NCBI RefSeq assembly: GCF_030486595.1 | Contig: NZ_JAUJZH010000032.1 | Location: forward strand, 1-64,000 | DNA from: Variovorax ginsengisoli | GTDB taxonomy: Bacteria; Pseudomonadota; Gammaproteobacteria; Burkholderiales; Burkholderiaceae_C | Direction of reading: 5' to 3' | DNA length: 64,000 nt | Shown: in pieces, positions 43,064 to 54,265 of the stretch | Layout of the letters: each line of letters begins with the position of its first letter | How positions within the stretch are numbered: position 1 is the first letter of the stretch | The notes under the pieces: generated by a model | Seen by the model: the letters and a program-made list of their open reading frames with translations, nothing else | The model's database searches: none | Told to the model about the DNA's origin: nothing | Translations under genes and position numbers: made by a program

Positions 43064-43693
43064 CTACATCTCGTCGATCTGCGTGCTGCGCGTCTGCTCC
43101 TGCGCCGCCAGCGAGTAGCGCTCGCGCGTCTTCACGTAGAAGCTGGCCCCGAAGCGGCCGACCGGAAAGTAGTTCTGCAGCCGGACGCGCCAGGCGTCGG
43201 TGTCGATCAGCTCGTCGCGCGCGTGCATCCAGCGCACCTGGCCGATGAAGATCTGCCGGCTCTCGGTCTCCAGCGTCTCCCAGAGCGTGCACTCGAACGC
43301 CACCGGGGCCTCGGCGATGCGCGGCGGCTTCACGGCCCGGCTCGGCAGCGGCGTGAAGCCCACCACATCGAGTTCGCTCACGTGCGGCGGATGGCGGTCG
43401 CCGCAGCGGTGCATCTGCTCGGCGATGTCCTCGTCGGCCAGGTGGACCACGAACTCGCCGGTGCGCACGATGTTGGCGGCCGTGTCCTTGAGCGCGTTGT
43501 CCTGCAGCCGGTTGACGCTGATCATCACGATTGGCGGCTCCTCGCCGAGCATGTTGAACATGCTGAAGGGCGCGGCGTTGACGACGCCGTCGGCGCCGAG
43601 GGTGGTGACCAGGGCGATCGGGCGTGGCACGATCAGGCTCGCCATGAGCTTGTAGCGCTGGTATTCGGTGAGAGCGGAAAAGTCGATGTCCAT
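43064..43693 (-). CDS. Flavin reductase family protein
   Basis: 209 residues from ATG 43693 with an AAGGA box. The FMN-binding split barrel is shown by LIVPRPIALVTTLGADGVVN near residue 20 and AAPFSMFNMLGEEPPIVMIS near 40, then VVHLADEDIAEQMH. Members reduce FMN for a partner monooxygenase or act as flavoredoxins. No obvious oxygenase partner is adjacent. Confidence 0.88.
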   Translation of the reverse strand: MDIDFSALTEYQRYKLMASLIVPRPIALVTTLGADGVVNAAPFSMFNMLGEEPPIVMISVNRLQDNALKDTAANIVRTGEFVVHLADEDIAEQMHRCGDRHPPHVSELDVVGFTPLPSRAVKPPRIAEAPVAFECTLWETLETESRQIFIGQVRWMHARDELIDTDAWRVRLQNYFPVGRFGASFYVKTRERYSLAAQEQTRSTQIDEM

Positions 43694-43792
43694 TCGGATT
43701 CCTTGACGGTCACAGGGCGTTACGGCACGAGGCGCCGGCGTGGTTTCCAATGGACCGCATGCAACGCCCGTGATTCAAAGGAGGATTCGACC

Positions 43793-44680
43793 ATGCCCGA
43801 AAGGGACCCAGCAGATTTCAGGCCAGCGCGCGAGTCCTCGGTCTGGACCTTGGTCGTCGTCGTGGTGGTGATTCTCGCCGCTGCCTTCGGCTGGTGGCGA
43901 TGGTCCCTGCAGAAGGAGCCGCCGCCGGCGCCGTCTGCCGCCAGCGCACCGCCCCCGCCCGACCGGCCCGCCGATGCGCCAGCCCCGGCCCCGGTCGCGA
44001 CCGGCCCGCAGAACCTGGTCGATGCCCTGGCCCAGCCCGATGCGGCACTGCCGGCCCTGAACGACGCCGACGGCCGCGTCGCTGCGGCGCTCAACGAGCT
44101 GCTGGGCAAGAAGGCGGTGGCCTCCTTCCTCGACACCAGCGGCTTCGTGCGCCACTTCGTCGCCACCGTCGACAACCTGCCGCGCGCACAGGCCTCGTCG
44201 CGCATGTGGCCGACCCAGCGCGCGCCCAAGGCCTTCGAGGTCCAGGGCAACGGCGAGGTCAAGACCATCGGGATCGACAACGCCAGCCGCTACACGCCAT
44301 TCGTGCTGTTCGCCGAATCGGTCGACAGCGCCCGGGCGGCGGCGCTCTATGCCCGGCTCTATCCGCTGTTCCAGCAGGCCTACGAAGAGCTGGGTTACCC
44401 GAACCGCTATTTCAACGACCGCCTCGTCGCCGTGATCGACCACCTGCTGCAAGCCCCGGAACCCCAGGGCCCGGTGCAGGTGAAGCTGACCGCAGTGAAG
44501 GGCGAGATGGCGGGCGGGCAGCCCTGGGTCAGCTACGAATTCGTCGATCCGAAGCTCGAATCGCTCTCGGCCGGCCAGAAGATGCTGGTGCGCATGGGTC
44601 CGGTCAACGAGCGCCGCATGAAGGCCAAGCTCAAGGAACTGCGGGCCCAGGTCGCGACCGGGGCGGTGGCGAAGAAGTAG
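43793..44680 (+). CDS. DUF3014-domain membrane-anchored protein
   Basis: 295 residues behind a strong AAAGGAGG. Residues ~17-38 form one membrane anchor (WTLVVVVVVILAAAFGWWRW), then a Pro/Ala-rich linker to ~70, then the DUF3014 domain (for example FVRHFVATVDNLPRAQASSR and NRYFNDRLVAVIDHLLQAPE). It probably sits on the periplasmic side of the inner membrane. The function of the family is unknown and neighbours give no clue. Confidence 0.83.
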   Translation: MPERDPADFRPARESSVWTLVVVVVVILAAAFGWWRWSLQKEPPPAPSAASAPPPPDRPADAPAPAPVATGPQNLVDALAQPDAALPALNDADGRVAAALNELLGKKAVASFLDTSGFVRHFVATVDNLPRAQASSRMWPTQRAPKAFEVQGNGEVKTIGIDNASRYTPFVLFAESVDSARAAALYARLYPLFQQAYEELGYPNRYFNDRLVAVIDHLLQAPEPQGPVQVKLTAVKGEMAGGQPWVSYEFVDPKLESLSAGQKMLVRMGPVNERRMKAKLKELRAQVATGAVAKK

Positions 44681-44684
44681 CGCT

Positions 44685-45962
44685 TCAGCCGTCCGCGGCG
44701 CTCCGCGCGCGCGCCAGCAGCAGCTTGCGCTCGCGCGCGTTGCGCGTGAGTTCAGCGGCCCGCTTGAACTCCTCGCAGGCCTCGGCATGTCGGCCCAGCC
44801 TGGCCAGCAGGTCGCCGCGCACGCTCGGCAGCAGGTGGTAGCCCTGCAGCTGCGGCGCCGATCGCAGCGCGTCGACGTGCTCGAGCCCGACCGCCGGACC
44901 GAAGGCCATCGACAGCGCGACTGCCCGGTTCAGTTCGACGATCGGCGACGGCGCGAGCTGGGCCAATGCCTCGTAGAGCGCCGCGATGCGAGGCCAATCG
45001 GTCTGCGCTGCCTCCTGCGCGCGGGCGTGGCAGGCGGCGATGGCGGCCTGCAGGGCGTAGGGGCCGAGCGCGCCGCCGAGCTGCTCCGCCCGCGCCAGCG
45101 CCGCCAGGCCGCGACCGATCAGCAGCCGATCCCAGCGGGCGCGATTCTGCGCCAGCAGCAGCACCGGTTCGCCATCGGCATCGACCCGCGCGGCGGCCCG
45201 CGAGGCCTGGATCTCCATCAGCGCGACCAGGCCATGCACCTCCGGCGCGTCGGGCATCAGTTCGGCCAGGATGCGCCCCAGGCGCAAGGCTTCGTCGCAC
45301 AGCGCGGGCCGCATCCAGTCCTCGCCGGCGGTGGCTGCGTAGCCTTCGTTGAACACCAGGTAGATGACTTCGAGCACCGAGGACAGGCGGGCGCCGAGCT
45401 CTGGCCCGCGCGGCGCCTCGAAGGGCACGCGGGCGGCGGCCAGCGTCCGCTTGGCGCGCACGATGCGCTGTGCGATCGTGGATTCGGGCACCAGGAAGGA
45501 GCGCGCGATCTCGTCGGTGGTGAGCCCGCCCAGCAGGCGCAGGGTCAGGGCGACCCGGGCTTCCGGCGACAGCACCGGATGGCAGGCCGTGAACACCAGC
45601 CGCAGCAGGTCGTCGCCGACCTGGTCGTCGAGGGCGGCGTCGACCGCGTCGGCGAAGTCCGCGGCGGCGATGGCGTGCCTGGCATCGATCTCGCGGGCGA
45701 TCTCGCCTTCCTTGTGGGCGTGCAGCGTGCGCTTGCGCAGGAGGTCGATCGCGCGGTGCTTGGCGGCCGCCGTCAGCCAGGCGGCGGGATTCTCGGGGAT
45801 GCCTTCGCGCGGCCATTGCTCGAGGGCCGCGAGCAGCGCGTCCTGCGCCAGTTCCTCGGCCAGGCCGACGTCGCGCACCTGGCGCGCCAGCGCGCCGATG
45901 ATGCGGGCCGACTCGATGCGCCAGACGGCGTTGATCGTGCGGTGCGTCTCGGTCGCGTCCAT
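44685..45962 (-). CDS. ECF sigma factor with long C-terminal extension (ECF42-like)
   Basis: 425 residues. Sigma region 2 lies at ~10-80 (VGLAEELAQDALLAALEQWP), region 4 at ~110-175 (GGLTTDEIARSFLVPESTIA, QRIVRAKRTL). About 250 helical residues follow, including TPR-like repeats (LNRAVALSMAFGPAVGLEHV, EEFKRAAELTRNARERKLLL). ECF42-type factors have just this extension and sit beside DGPF proteins instead of an anti-sigma factor; two DGPF genes lie immediately upstream in the same operon. The extension is thought to control activity. The inducing signal is unknown. Confidence 0.87.
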   Translation of the reverse strand: MDATETHRTINAVWRIESARIIGALARQVRDVGLAEELAQDALLAALEQWPREGIPENPAAWLTAAAKHRAIDLLRKRTLHAHKEGEIAREIDARHAIAAADFADAVDAALDDQVGDDLLRLVFTACHPVLSPEARVALTLRLLGGLTTDEIARSFLVPESTIAQRIVRAKRTLAAARVPFEAPRGPELGARLSSVLEVIYLVFNEGYAATAGEDWMRPALCDEALRLGRILAELMPDAPEVHGLVALMEIQASRAAARVDADGEPVLLLAQNRARWDRLLIGRGLAALARAEQLGGALGPYALQAAIAACHARAQEAAQTDWPRIAALYEALAQLAPSPIVELNRAVALSMAFGPAVGLEHVDALRSAPQLQGYHLLPSVRGDLLARLGRHAEACEEFKRAAELTRNARERKLLLARARSAADG

Positions 45963-45973
45963 GCGCCGTCGTC

Positions 45974-46405
45974 TCAATCGCGGGCCGCGGCGCGTTCGCG
46001 CAGATGCGCTTCCTGCTCGCGGATCTCGGGCGCGAACTCGGCACCGAAGTCTTCCGCCTCGTAGACCTGGCGCAGCTCCAGCGCGACCTTGCCGTGGCCG
46101 TCGATCGGCGGCCAGCGCTTGACCCATTCGAGCGCTTCCTCGCGCGATCCGACCTGGATCAGGGTGAAGCCGGCAACCAGTTCCTTGGTCTCGGCGAAGG
46201 GCCCGTCGACCACCGTCGGCTTGCCGCCTGCGAACTGGATGCGGGCGCCGCCGCTGGCACTGGGCTTGAGGCCCATGCCGTCGAGCATCACGCCGGCATC
46301 GATCATCGCCTTGTTGTAGGCCATCATGTCGCTGACCAGTTGTGCGGTCGGCATGGCGCCGGCCTCGGTCTCGGCGTCGGCCTTGCGGATGATCATGAAC
46401 TTCAT
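45974..46405 (-). CDS. YCII-related DGPF protein 1
   Basis: 143 residues. The alpha-beta barrel of the YciI family begins MKFMIIRKADAETEAGAMP and holds the hallmark VVDGPFAETKELVAGF, with DGPF at 67-70. Such proteins accompany ECF42 sigma factors; their biochemical role is unproven, though YciI relatives have a His/Asp-based active site. The gene lies 11 bases before the sigma gene and 22 bases after the second DGPF gene, so all three form an operon. Confidence 0.88.
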   Translation of the reverse strand: MKFMIIRKADAETEAGAMPTAQLVSDMMAYNKAMIDAGVMLDGMGLKPSASGGARIQFAGGKPTVVDGPFAETKELVAGFTLIQVGSREEALEWVKRWPPIDGHGKVALELRQVYEAEDFGAEFAPEIREQEAHLRERAAARD

Positions 46406-46427
46406 GGTCGTGCCTCCATCGGTGCGT

Positions 46428-46850
46428 TCAAGGCCGCTTCGAGCGGGCCGCGTCGAACACCCGCTTTTCCTGCTCGCGCAGCTCGGGCGTGAGCGCGGCG
46501 CCGAAATCGTCCATCTCGAACACCTGGCGCAGCTCGAGTTCGACGCCATCGTCGAAGGGAGCGCGGCGCAGCCATTCGAGTGCTTCCTCTTTCGATCGCA
46601 CCTGCCAGAGCCAGAAGCCGGCGATCAGCTCCTTGGTCTCGCTGAAGGGGCCGTCGATGACGGTGCGCTCCTTGCCGGAGAAGCGCATGCGCGCGCCCTT
46701 CGAGCTCGGGTGCAGGCCTTCGCCGGCGAGCAGCACGCCGGCCTTGACCAGCGCCTCGTTGTAGTTGCCCATGTCGGTCAGCAGCTGCTGGCTCGGCATC
46801 ACGCCGGCTTCGGATTCCTTGCTGGCCTTGACGATCACCATGAATCGCAT
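46428..46850 (-). CDS. YCII-related DGPF protein 2
   Basis: 140 residues beginning MRFMVIVKASKESEAGVMP, with VIDGPFSETKELIAGFW (DGPF at 66-69). It is a paralogue of the next gene, similar along its full length. It is the first gene of the DGPF-DGPF-sigma operon; a candidate sigma-specific promoter lies 49-78 bases upstream of its ATG. Confidence 0.88.
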   Translation of the reverse strand: MRFMVIVKASKESEAGVMPSQQLLTDMGNYNEALVKAGVLLAGEGLHPSSKGARMRFSGKERTVIDGPFSETKELIAGFWLWQVRSKEEALEWLRRAPFDDGVELELRQVFEMDDFGAALTPELREQEKRVFDAARSKRP

Positions 46851-46898
46851 GTCCTTGCTCCTTCGGTTGCGAGGCCGGCGGGCTGCCGGGCTCTCCAG

Positions 46899-46928
46899 GA
46901 CGTCGAAGCAGCGGAGGCGAAATCGACA
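46899..46928 (-). promoter_or_regulatory. Candidate ECF42 promoter of the DGPF operon
   Basis: On the minus strand TGTCGA (46928-46923) is followed after exactly 17 bases by CGACGTC (46905-46899). From memory, ECF42 promoters have TGTCGA at -35 and a CGA/CGTC-like -10, so the site fits autoregulation by the sigma factor of the same operon. The -35 lies inside the hairpin after gcvP. Confidence 0.55.
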
Positions 46929-46945
46929 GCCCGCAGGCCGTCGAT
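46922..46945 (-). terminator. Hairpin after gcvP (probable terminator)
   Basis: On the minus strand the arms ATCGACGGCC and GGCTGTCGAT form a 10-bp stem (one G-U) with the tetraloop TGCG, 22 bases after the gcvP stop. The T-run following it is short, so it may be an imperfect terminator. Its 3' arm contains the -35 box of the next operon. Confidence 0.55.
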
Positions 46946-46966
46946 TGAAAAAATATGTATCTCGCC

Positions 46967-49876
<2,910 letters not shown>

Positions 49877-49904
49877 GGAGGGCTCGGGTGGTGGGGCGTG
49901 TGAA

Positions 49905-50282
49905 TCAGTTGTCGGCGGAGAACTTCTCGTAGGCGGTTTCGTCGAGCAGGGGCTCGAGCTGGGCCGGCTCGCTCACCCGCACCTTGAAGAACCAGCCTCC
50001 GTCCATCGGCGCACTGTTGGCCAGCGAGGGATCGGCGCGCAGGTCTTCGTTGACTTCGATGATTTCGCCGGAGACCGGCATGAAGACGTCGGCGGCGGCC
50101 TTGACCGATTCGACGACACCCGCGACCTCGCCCTGGGCAAATTTCTTGCCGACTTCGGGCAGGTCGACGAAGACCACGTCGCCGAGCGCGTCTTGTGCAT
50201 GCACCGTGATGCCGACGGTGACCAGTGCCGCGTCGGCTTCCTGCCGCACCCACTCGTGGTCCTTGGTGTATTTGATGGTCAT
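49905..50282 (-). CDS. gcvH: Glycine cleavage system H protein
   Basis: 125 residues. The lipoyl-accepting lysine is Lys61 in GVVESVKAAADVFMPVSGE. It shuttles the aminomethyl group between GcvP and GcvT and reduced lipoate to the L-protein. The gene has AAGGAG upstream and is 63 bases downstream of gcvT. Confidence 0.97.
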   Translation of the reverse strand: MTIKYTKDHEWVRQEADAALVTVGITVHAQDALGDVVFVDLPEVGKKFAQGEVAGVVESVKAAADVFMPVSGEIIEVNEDLRADPSLANSAPMDGGWFFKVRVSEPAQLEPLLDETAYEKFSADN

Positions 50283-50345
50283 GGGGAAAACTCCTTGGAA
50301 AAAAGGCTGGCTTGGAGAAATTGGGGAAATTGGAGAAGAGGGGCG

Positions 50346-51506
50346 TCAGCCGCGGTAGTACCGGGCCGGCACGAAGGGCAGCGTGCTGACTTCCATCGGC
50401 ACCGGCTTGCCCCGCACCATGGCCTGCAGCCGGGTGCCCGGTTCGGCATAGGCCAGCGCGACGTAGCCCATGGCGACCGGCCGGTCGACGCTGGGGCCCA
50501 GCAGGCCGCTGGTGACCTGGCCGATGGGCAGGCCCTCGAAGGATTCCAGCACCGTGCCCTCGCGCACCGGCACGCGCTCCAGCGCGACCAGGCCGACGCG
50601 CTGGCGCTTCAGCGTCTCGTGGTCGAGGTGGCCGGCGGTGCCGCTGGCGGCAGTGAGCTGGGCCAGCACCCTGGCCGACCCCGGAAAACCGCCTTCGCGT
50701 GCACCGCCGCTGCGCCGGACCTTCTGGATCGCCCAGCTCAGCGCCGCTTCGACCGGTGTCGTGCTTTCGTCGATGTCGTTGCCGTAGAGGCAGAGGCCGG
50801 CCTCGAGCCGCAGCGAATTGCGGGCTCCCAGGCCGATCGGCTGGACCTCGGGCTGGGCCAGCAGCAGCCGGGCCAGCGCTTCGGCGTCCTGGGCCGCGAC
50901 CGAGATCTCGAAGCCATCTTCGCCGGTGTACCCGCTGCGCGTGGCGAAGGCCTCGATGCCGCCGATCCGGACCGGGCCGCCGGTCATGAAGACGAAGCGC
51001 TCGATGCCCGGCGACAGGCGCGCCAGCACGGCCGCGGCCTGCGGACCCTGGAGCGCGAGCAGCGCGTGGTCGGGCATCGGCTGCACCTGGCAGCGCTGGC
51101 CGATCCGGGCCTGGATGTGGGCGATGTCGGCGGCCTTGCAGGCGCCGTTGACGATCACGAACAGCGAGTCGTTGCCTTCGTTGAAGAACATCAGGTCGTC
51201 GAGGATGCCGCCCTGGTCGTTCAGCAGCAGGCCGTAGCGCTGCTTGCCCGGCGCCAGGCCGATCACGTCGACCGGCATCAGGCTCTCGAAGGCGGCGGCT
51301 GCATCGGGCCCCACCAGGCGCAACTGGCCCATGTGGGAGATGTCGAACAGGCCGGCGGCTGCGCGGGTGTGCTTGTGCTCGGCCATCAGACCGGCGGGGT
51401 ATTGCACCGGCATGGTGTAGCCCGCGAAGGGCACCATGCGGGCGCCGAGCTCCAGGTGCAGGCCGTGGAGCGGGGTCTTCAGCAGTACGTCGGATGCGGC
51501 GGCCAA
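50346..51506 (-). CDS. gcvT: Aminomethyltransferase, T-protein
   Basis: 386 residues if the TTG at 51506 is used. The family N-terminus (LLKTPLHGLHLELGARMVPF) begins nine residues later, and TTGGAG lies at proper distance upstream, while in-frame codons farther upstream run through the riboswitch. Folate-binding landmarks are LFDISHMGQLRL, GYTGEDGFEI and RNSLRLEAGLCLYGNDID. It transfers the methylene group to tetrahydrofolate and frees ammonia. First gene of the operon. Confidence 0.95.
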   Translation of the reverse strand: MAAASDVLLKTPLHGLHLELGARMVPFAGYTMPVQYPAGLMAEHKHTRAAAGLFDISHMGQLRLVGPDAAAAFESLMPVDVIGLAPGKQRYGLLLNDQGGILDDLMFFNEGNDSLFVIVNGACKAADIAHIQARIGQRCQVQPMPDHALLALQGPQAAAVLARLSPGIERFVFMTGGPVRIGGIEAFATRSGYTGEDGFEISVAAQDAEALARLLLAQPEVQPIGLGARNSLRLEAGLCLYGNDIDESTTPVEAALSWAIQKVRRSGGAREGGFPGSARVLAQLTAASGTAGHLDHETLKRQRVGLVALERVPVREGTVLESFEGLPIGQVTSGLLGPSVDRPVAMGYVALAYAEPGTRLQAMVRGKPVPMEVSTLPFVPARYYRG

Positions 51507-51559
51507 GGGCGGTTCTCCAAAGGGGCAGTGCTTGTTCCATGACGAGAAGCCATGGGCCA

Positions 51560-51780
51560 CCCCTGCTGTCCGCTTTACCTGAGAGATTCGCCCCACGATC
51601 GGGGTTTGCTCCTTCGGTGGGCGGCACGGCACGCCTGGCGTGCCGAACCACCTCTCTCCAGCAAGGAAACGCCCGGACCCGGGCGCCTTGTCAGTCCTTT
51701 TGCCTGAGCGTTCGGGCCCTTGTTTGGGGGGACCTGCGCCTTCGGCGGCCCCACCGCGGCGGGACGCTCTCCTGACCGGG
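51560..51780 (-). ncRNA. Tandem glycine riboswitch upstream of gcvT
   Basis: Two glycine aptamers are visible on the minus strand. Aptamer 1 (about 51780-51685) has GGAGAGCGTCCC, GCCGAAGGCGCA and CTCAGGCAAAAGGACTGAC. Aptamer 2 (about 51661-51560) has GGAGAGAGG, ACCGAAGGAGCAAA and CTCTCAGGTAAAGCGGACAG. Each has the usual P1/P3 core. Bound glycine normally switches the gcv operon on. The 308-base gap between gcvT and the next gene is otherwise empty. Confidence 0.95.
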
Positions 51781-51814
51781 GAAGTGTAAGGGAATCGGGA
51801 GCCGGCCGGCGACT

Positions 51815-52324
51815 TCAGTGCACCGGCGATGCCGGAAGCAGTTTCTCGATGCGCTCGCGGATCGCCTCGGCGCGCGCGGCGCCCGCCGCCTGCTCGATCT
51901 CGCCGAGCATCGCGCGGGCGGTGACCAGCATCGAATCGCGGTCGCGCGCCTCGCGCAGCGCTTCGCGGAAGCGCTCGGCCAGCACCGGGTCGCGGCGCAC
52001 GAACATGCGCTCGCAGAGGTCGAACAGGAACATGCGGGTGGTGGCCAGCGAGGGCTTGCCGTCGAAGATGTCGGCCGCGACCGGTGCCGCTTCGATCACT
52101 TCGACCGGTTCGACCGCTTCGACCTGGCGCCCCTGCAGGAAGCCCTCCTGCAGCAGGTGGCGCGCCACCCGGCCGGCTTCCTCGCGGCCGCCGAACAGGG
52201 CGCCGAAATCGGTCAGCGAGCGCTGGCCGTCGGCCATCAGCAGCAGGGCGCGCTCGCGCTGCCCCAGCGTGCGGCGGCCGGGCTGGAGTTCGTGGCGCGC
52301 CTTGTCGGTCTTGGTGAGGAACAT
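51815..52324 (-). CDS. Conserved hypothetical protein
   Basis: 169 residues from ATG 52324; a longer in-frame start at 52363 lacks a good ribosome-binding site. It begins MFLTKTDKARHELQPGRRTL and is mostly helical and charged, without membrane segment or signal peptide. The RERALLLMADGQRSLTDF stretch resembles a small winged-helix segment, but no family is recognised. It stands alone between the riboswitch promoter and the TRAP genes. Confidence 0.65.
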   Translation of the reverse strand: MFLTKTDKARHELQPGRRTLGQRERALLLMADGQRSLTDFGALFGGREEAGRVARHLLQEGFLQGRQVEAVEPVEVIEAAPVAADIFDGKPSLATTRMFLFDLCERMFVRRDPVLAERFREALREARDRDSMLVTARAMLGEIEQAAGAARAEAIRERIEKLLPASPVH

Positions 52325-52406
52325 GGGATGCTGCGGCGTTGCGGTGGGCAAGCGCCGCAGCATGGGCCCTGCGCGTGACGGCTTCGTGAAACCGCCCGCG
52401 CCGGCG

Positions 52407-53684
52407 CTACTTGGCGTAGACCAGGTCGCGCAATCCGAGCGAGATGCCGGGCACGTAGGTGACCACCATCAGGCAGGCCAGGATCACCAGCACGAAGGGG
52501 ATCAGGTAGGGGACGATCCGGTCCAGCGAGATGCGCGCCACCGTGCAGGCCGCGAACAGGTTGACGCCGAAGGGCGGGGTGATCATGCCCAGTGCCAGGT
52601 TGACCACCATCACCAGCCCGAAGTGCACCGGATCGATGCCGAAGTGCTGCGCCACCGGCGCCAGGATCGGCGCCAGCACGATGATCGCCGCGCTGGTCTC
52701 GATGAACATGCCGATCACGAACAGCGCCGCATTGACGCCGAGCAGGAACATCGCTGGCGACTGCAGCACCTCCTGCAGCCAGCGGCCGATCGCGTCGGGC
52801 ACGCCGGCACGCGTGATCAGGAAGGCGAACAGGCCGGCGTTGGCGATGATGAACATGATCACCGACGAGGACACCACCGACTTGCGCAGCACCGCATAGA
52901 GCTCGGCCGGTTTGATCTCGCGATAGATCAGCGTGCCGACGATCAGCGCGTAGAGCACCGCCACCGCCGACGCCTCGGTGGGCGTGAAGATGCCGCCGTA
53001 GATGCCGCCGAGGATGATCACCGGCATCAGCAAGGCCCAGCCCGCACGCCAGGTGGCGGTGCCGACGCTGAGCCGGCCTTCGCCATCGTTCTTGCCCAGC
53101 CCCTTGAACTTGCAATAGACATAGACGAAGGCCATCAGCGCCAGGCTGATCAGGATGCCCGGGCCGAAACCGGCGATGAACAGCTCGCCGATCGAGACCT
53201 CGGCGCTGACGCCGTACAGGATCATCGGGATCGAGGGCGGGATGATCACGCCGAGCTCGGCGCTGGTGGCCTGCAGCGCGGCCGCGTAGCCGACCGGGTA
53301 GCCGTGCTTGATGAGCGCCGGGATCAGGATCGCGCCGATGGCGAAGGTGGTCGCCACCGAGGAGCCCGACACCGCGGCGAAGATCATGCAGGTCAGCACG
53401 CAGGTCATCGGCAGGCCGCCCTGCACCCCACCCACGAGGCTCTTGGCGAAGTCGACGAGCCGGCGCGAGATGCCGCCGGTTTCCATCAGGTTGCCGGCCA
53501 GGATGAAGAAGGGGATGGCAGCGAGGGGAAACTTGTTGATCGCGTTGAACATCTCCTTGACGGAGATCAGCATGTTCGCGTTGGAGGCATGGATGCCGAG
53601 GATCGAAGCCAGCCCGATCGAGACGGCGACGGAGATGGTGAGTGCGAAGCAAACCACCATCGTGATGACCATCACCGGCGTCAT
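52407..53684 (-). CDS. dctM: TRAP transporter large permease (DctM type)
   Basis: 425 residues with about twelve hydrophobic helices. Family segments include AIPFFILAGNLMETGGISRR near residue 58, ATSAELGVIIPPSIPMILYG near 140 and MITPPFGVNLFAAC near 370. It is the sodium-coupled channel subunit of a TRAP importer and overlaps dctQ by four bases. The substrate is an organic acid of unknown identity. Confidence 0.93.
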   Translation of the reverse strand: MTPVMVITMVVCFALTISVAVSIGLASILGIHASNANMLISVKEMFNAINKFPLAAIPFFILAGNLMETGGISRRLVDFAKSLVGGVQGGLPMTCVLTCMIFAAVSGSSVATTFAIGAILIPALIKHGYPVGYAAALQATSAELGVIIPPSIPMILYGVSAEVSIGELFIAGFGPGILISLALMAFVYVYCKFKGLGKNDGEGRLSVGTATWRAGWALLMPVIILGGIYGGIFTPTEASAVAVLYALIVGTLIYREIKPAELYAVLRKSVVSSSVIMFIIANAGLFAFLITRAGVPDAIGRWLQEVLQSPAMFLLGVNAALFVIGMFIETSAAIIVLAPILAPVAQHFGIDPVHFGLVMVVNLALGMITPPFGVNLFAACTVARISLDRIVPYLIPFVLVILACLMVVTYVPGISLGLRDLVYAK

Positions 53685-54175
53685 TGGGCGGTTTCCAGTT
53701 CGTTGCGCTGCGGGTCGATCAGGTTGGCGACGATGCCGATCACGCAGAACAGGCCGCCCACGGGGAGCGCCACGTAGGCCCAGAACATCGAGATCGATTC
53801 GAGGCCGGCCATCGACTGCACGCTGCCGCGCTGCGCGTAGTCCCAGCCCCACCAGATGATCACCGCGATCAGGGTCAGCGCGGCCAGGCACACCACCCAG
53901 TCGAGCACCCGACGGACCTTCGGCGGGCTCCAGCGGTAGAGCACGTCGACGCTGACCATCGCTCCTTGACGGAAGGCGGTCGGGATGCCCATGAAGACCA
54001 TCCAGATCAGGCTGATGCGGATCAGGATCTCGGACCATTCGGCCGGTTGTTCGAGCACGAAGCGGGTGACGATCTGGAACACGCCGAGCGAAGAGGCGAC
54101 CACCAGCATGAAGCAGGCGATCGCCATCGCCAGGCCGGTGGTCCAGCGGTCGAGTGCGAGGAAGGCGGATTTCAT
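53681..54175 (-). CDS. dctQ: TRAP transporter small permease (DctQ type)
   Basis: 164 residues with four hydrophobic helices; VVASSLGVFQIVTRFVLEQP and EWSEILIRISLIWMVFMGIP are typical. It forms the membrane complex with DctM. A hairpin with T-run lies between it and dctP upstream, so it is probably expressed at a lower level than the binding protein. Confidence 0.92.
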   Translation of the reverse strand: MKSAFLALDRWTTGLAMAIACFMLVVASSLGVFQIVTRFVLEQPAEWSEILIRISLIWMVFMGIPTAFRQGAMVSVDVLYRWSPPKVRRVLDWVVCLAALTLIAVIIWWGWDYAQRGSVQSMAGLESISMFWAYVALPVGGLFCVIGIVANLIDPQRNELETAQ

Positions 54176-54197
54176 AGGGGCATCAGGGAATCGAACG

Positions 54198-54230
54198 AAA
54201 AAGCGCCCGCCAGTGAGACTGAGCGGGCGC
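54198..54230 (-). terminator. Attenuator hairpin between dctP and dctQ
   Basis: On the minus strand GCGCCCGC / GCGGGCGC (8-bp perfect stem, 12-base loop) is followed by TTTTT. It sits 36 bases after the dctP stop and before the dctQ start, as in operons where the binding protein is made in excess over the permeases. Confidence 0.7.
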
Positions 54231-54265
54231 GCGCTGCCGCGAGCATGTCGCGGCCGCGGATGGCA

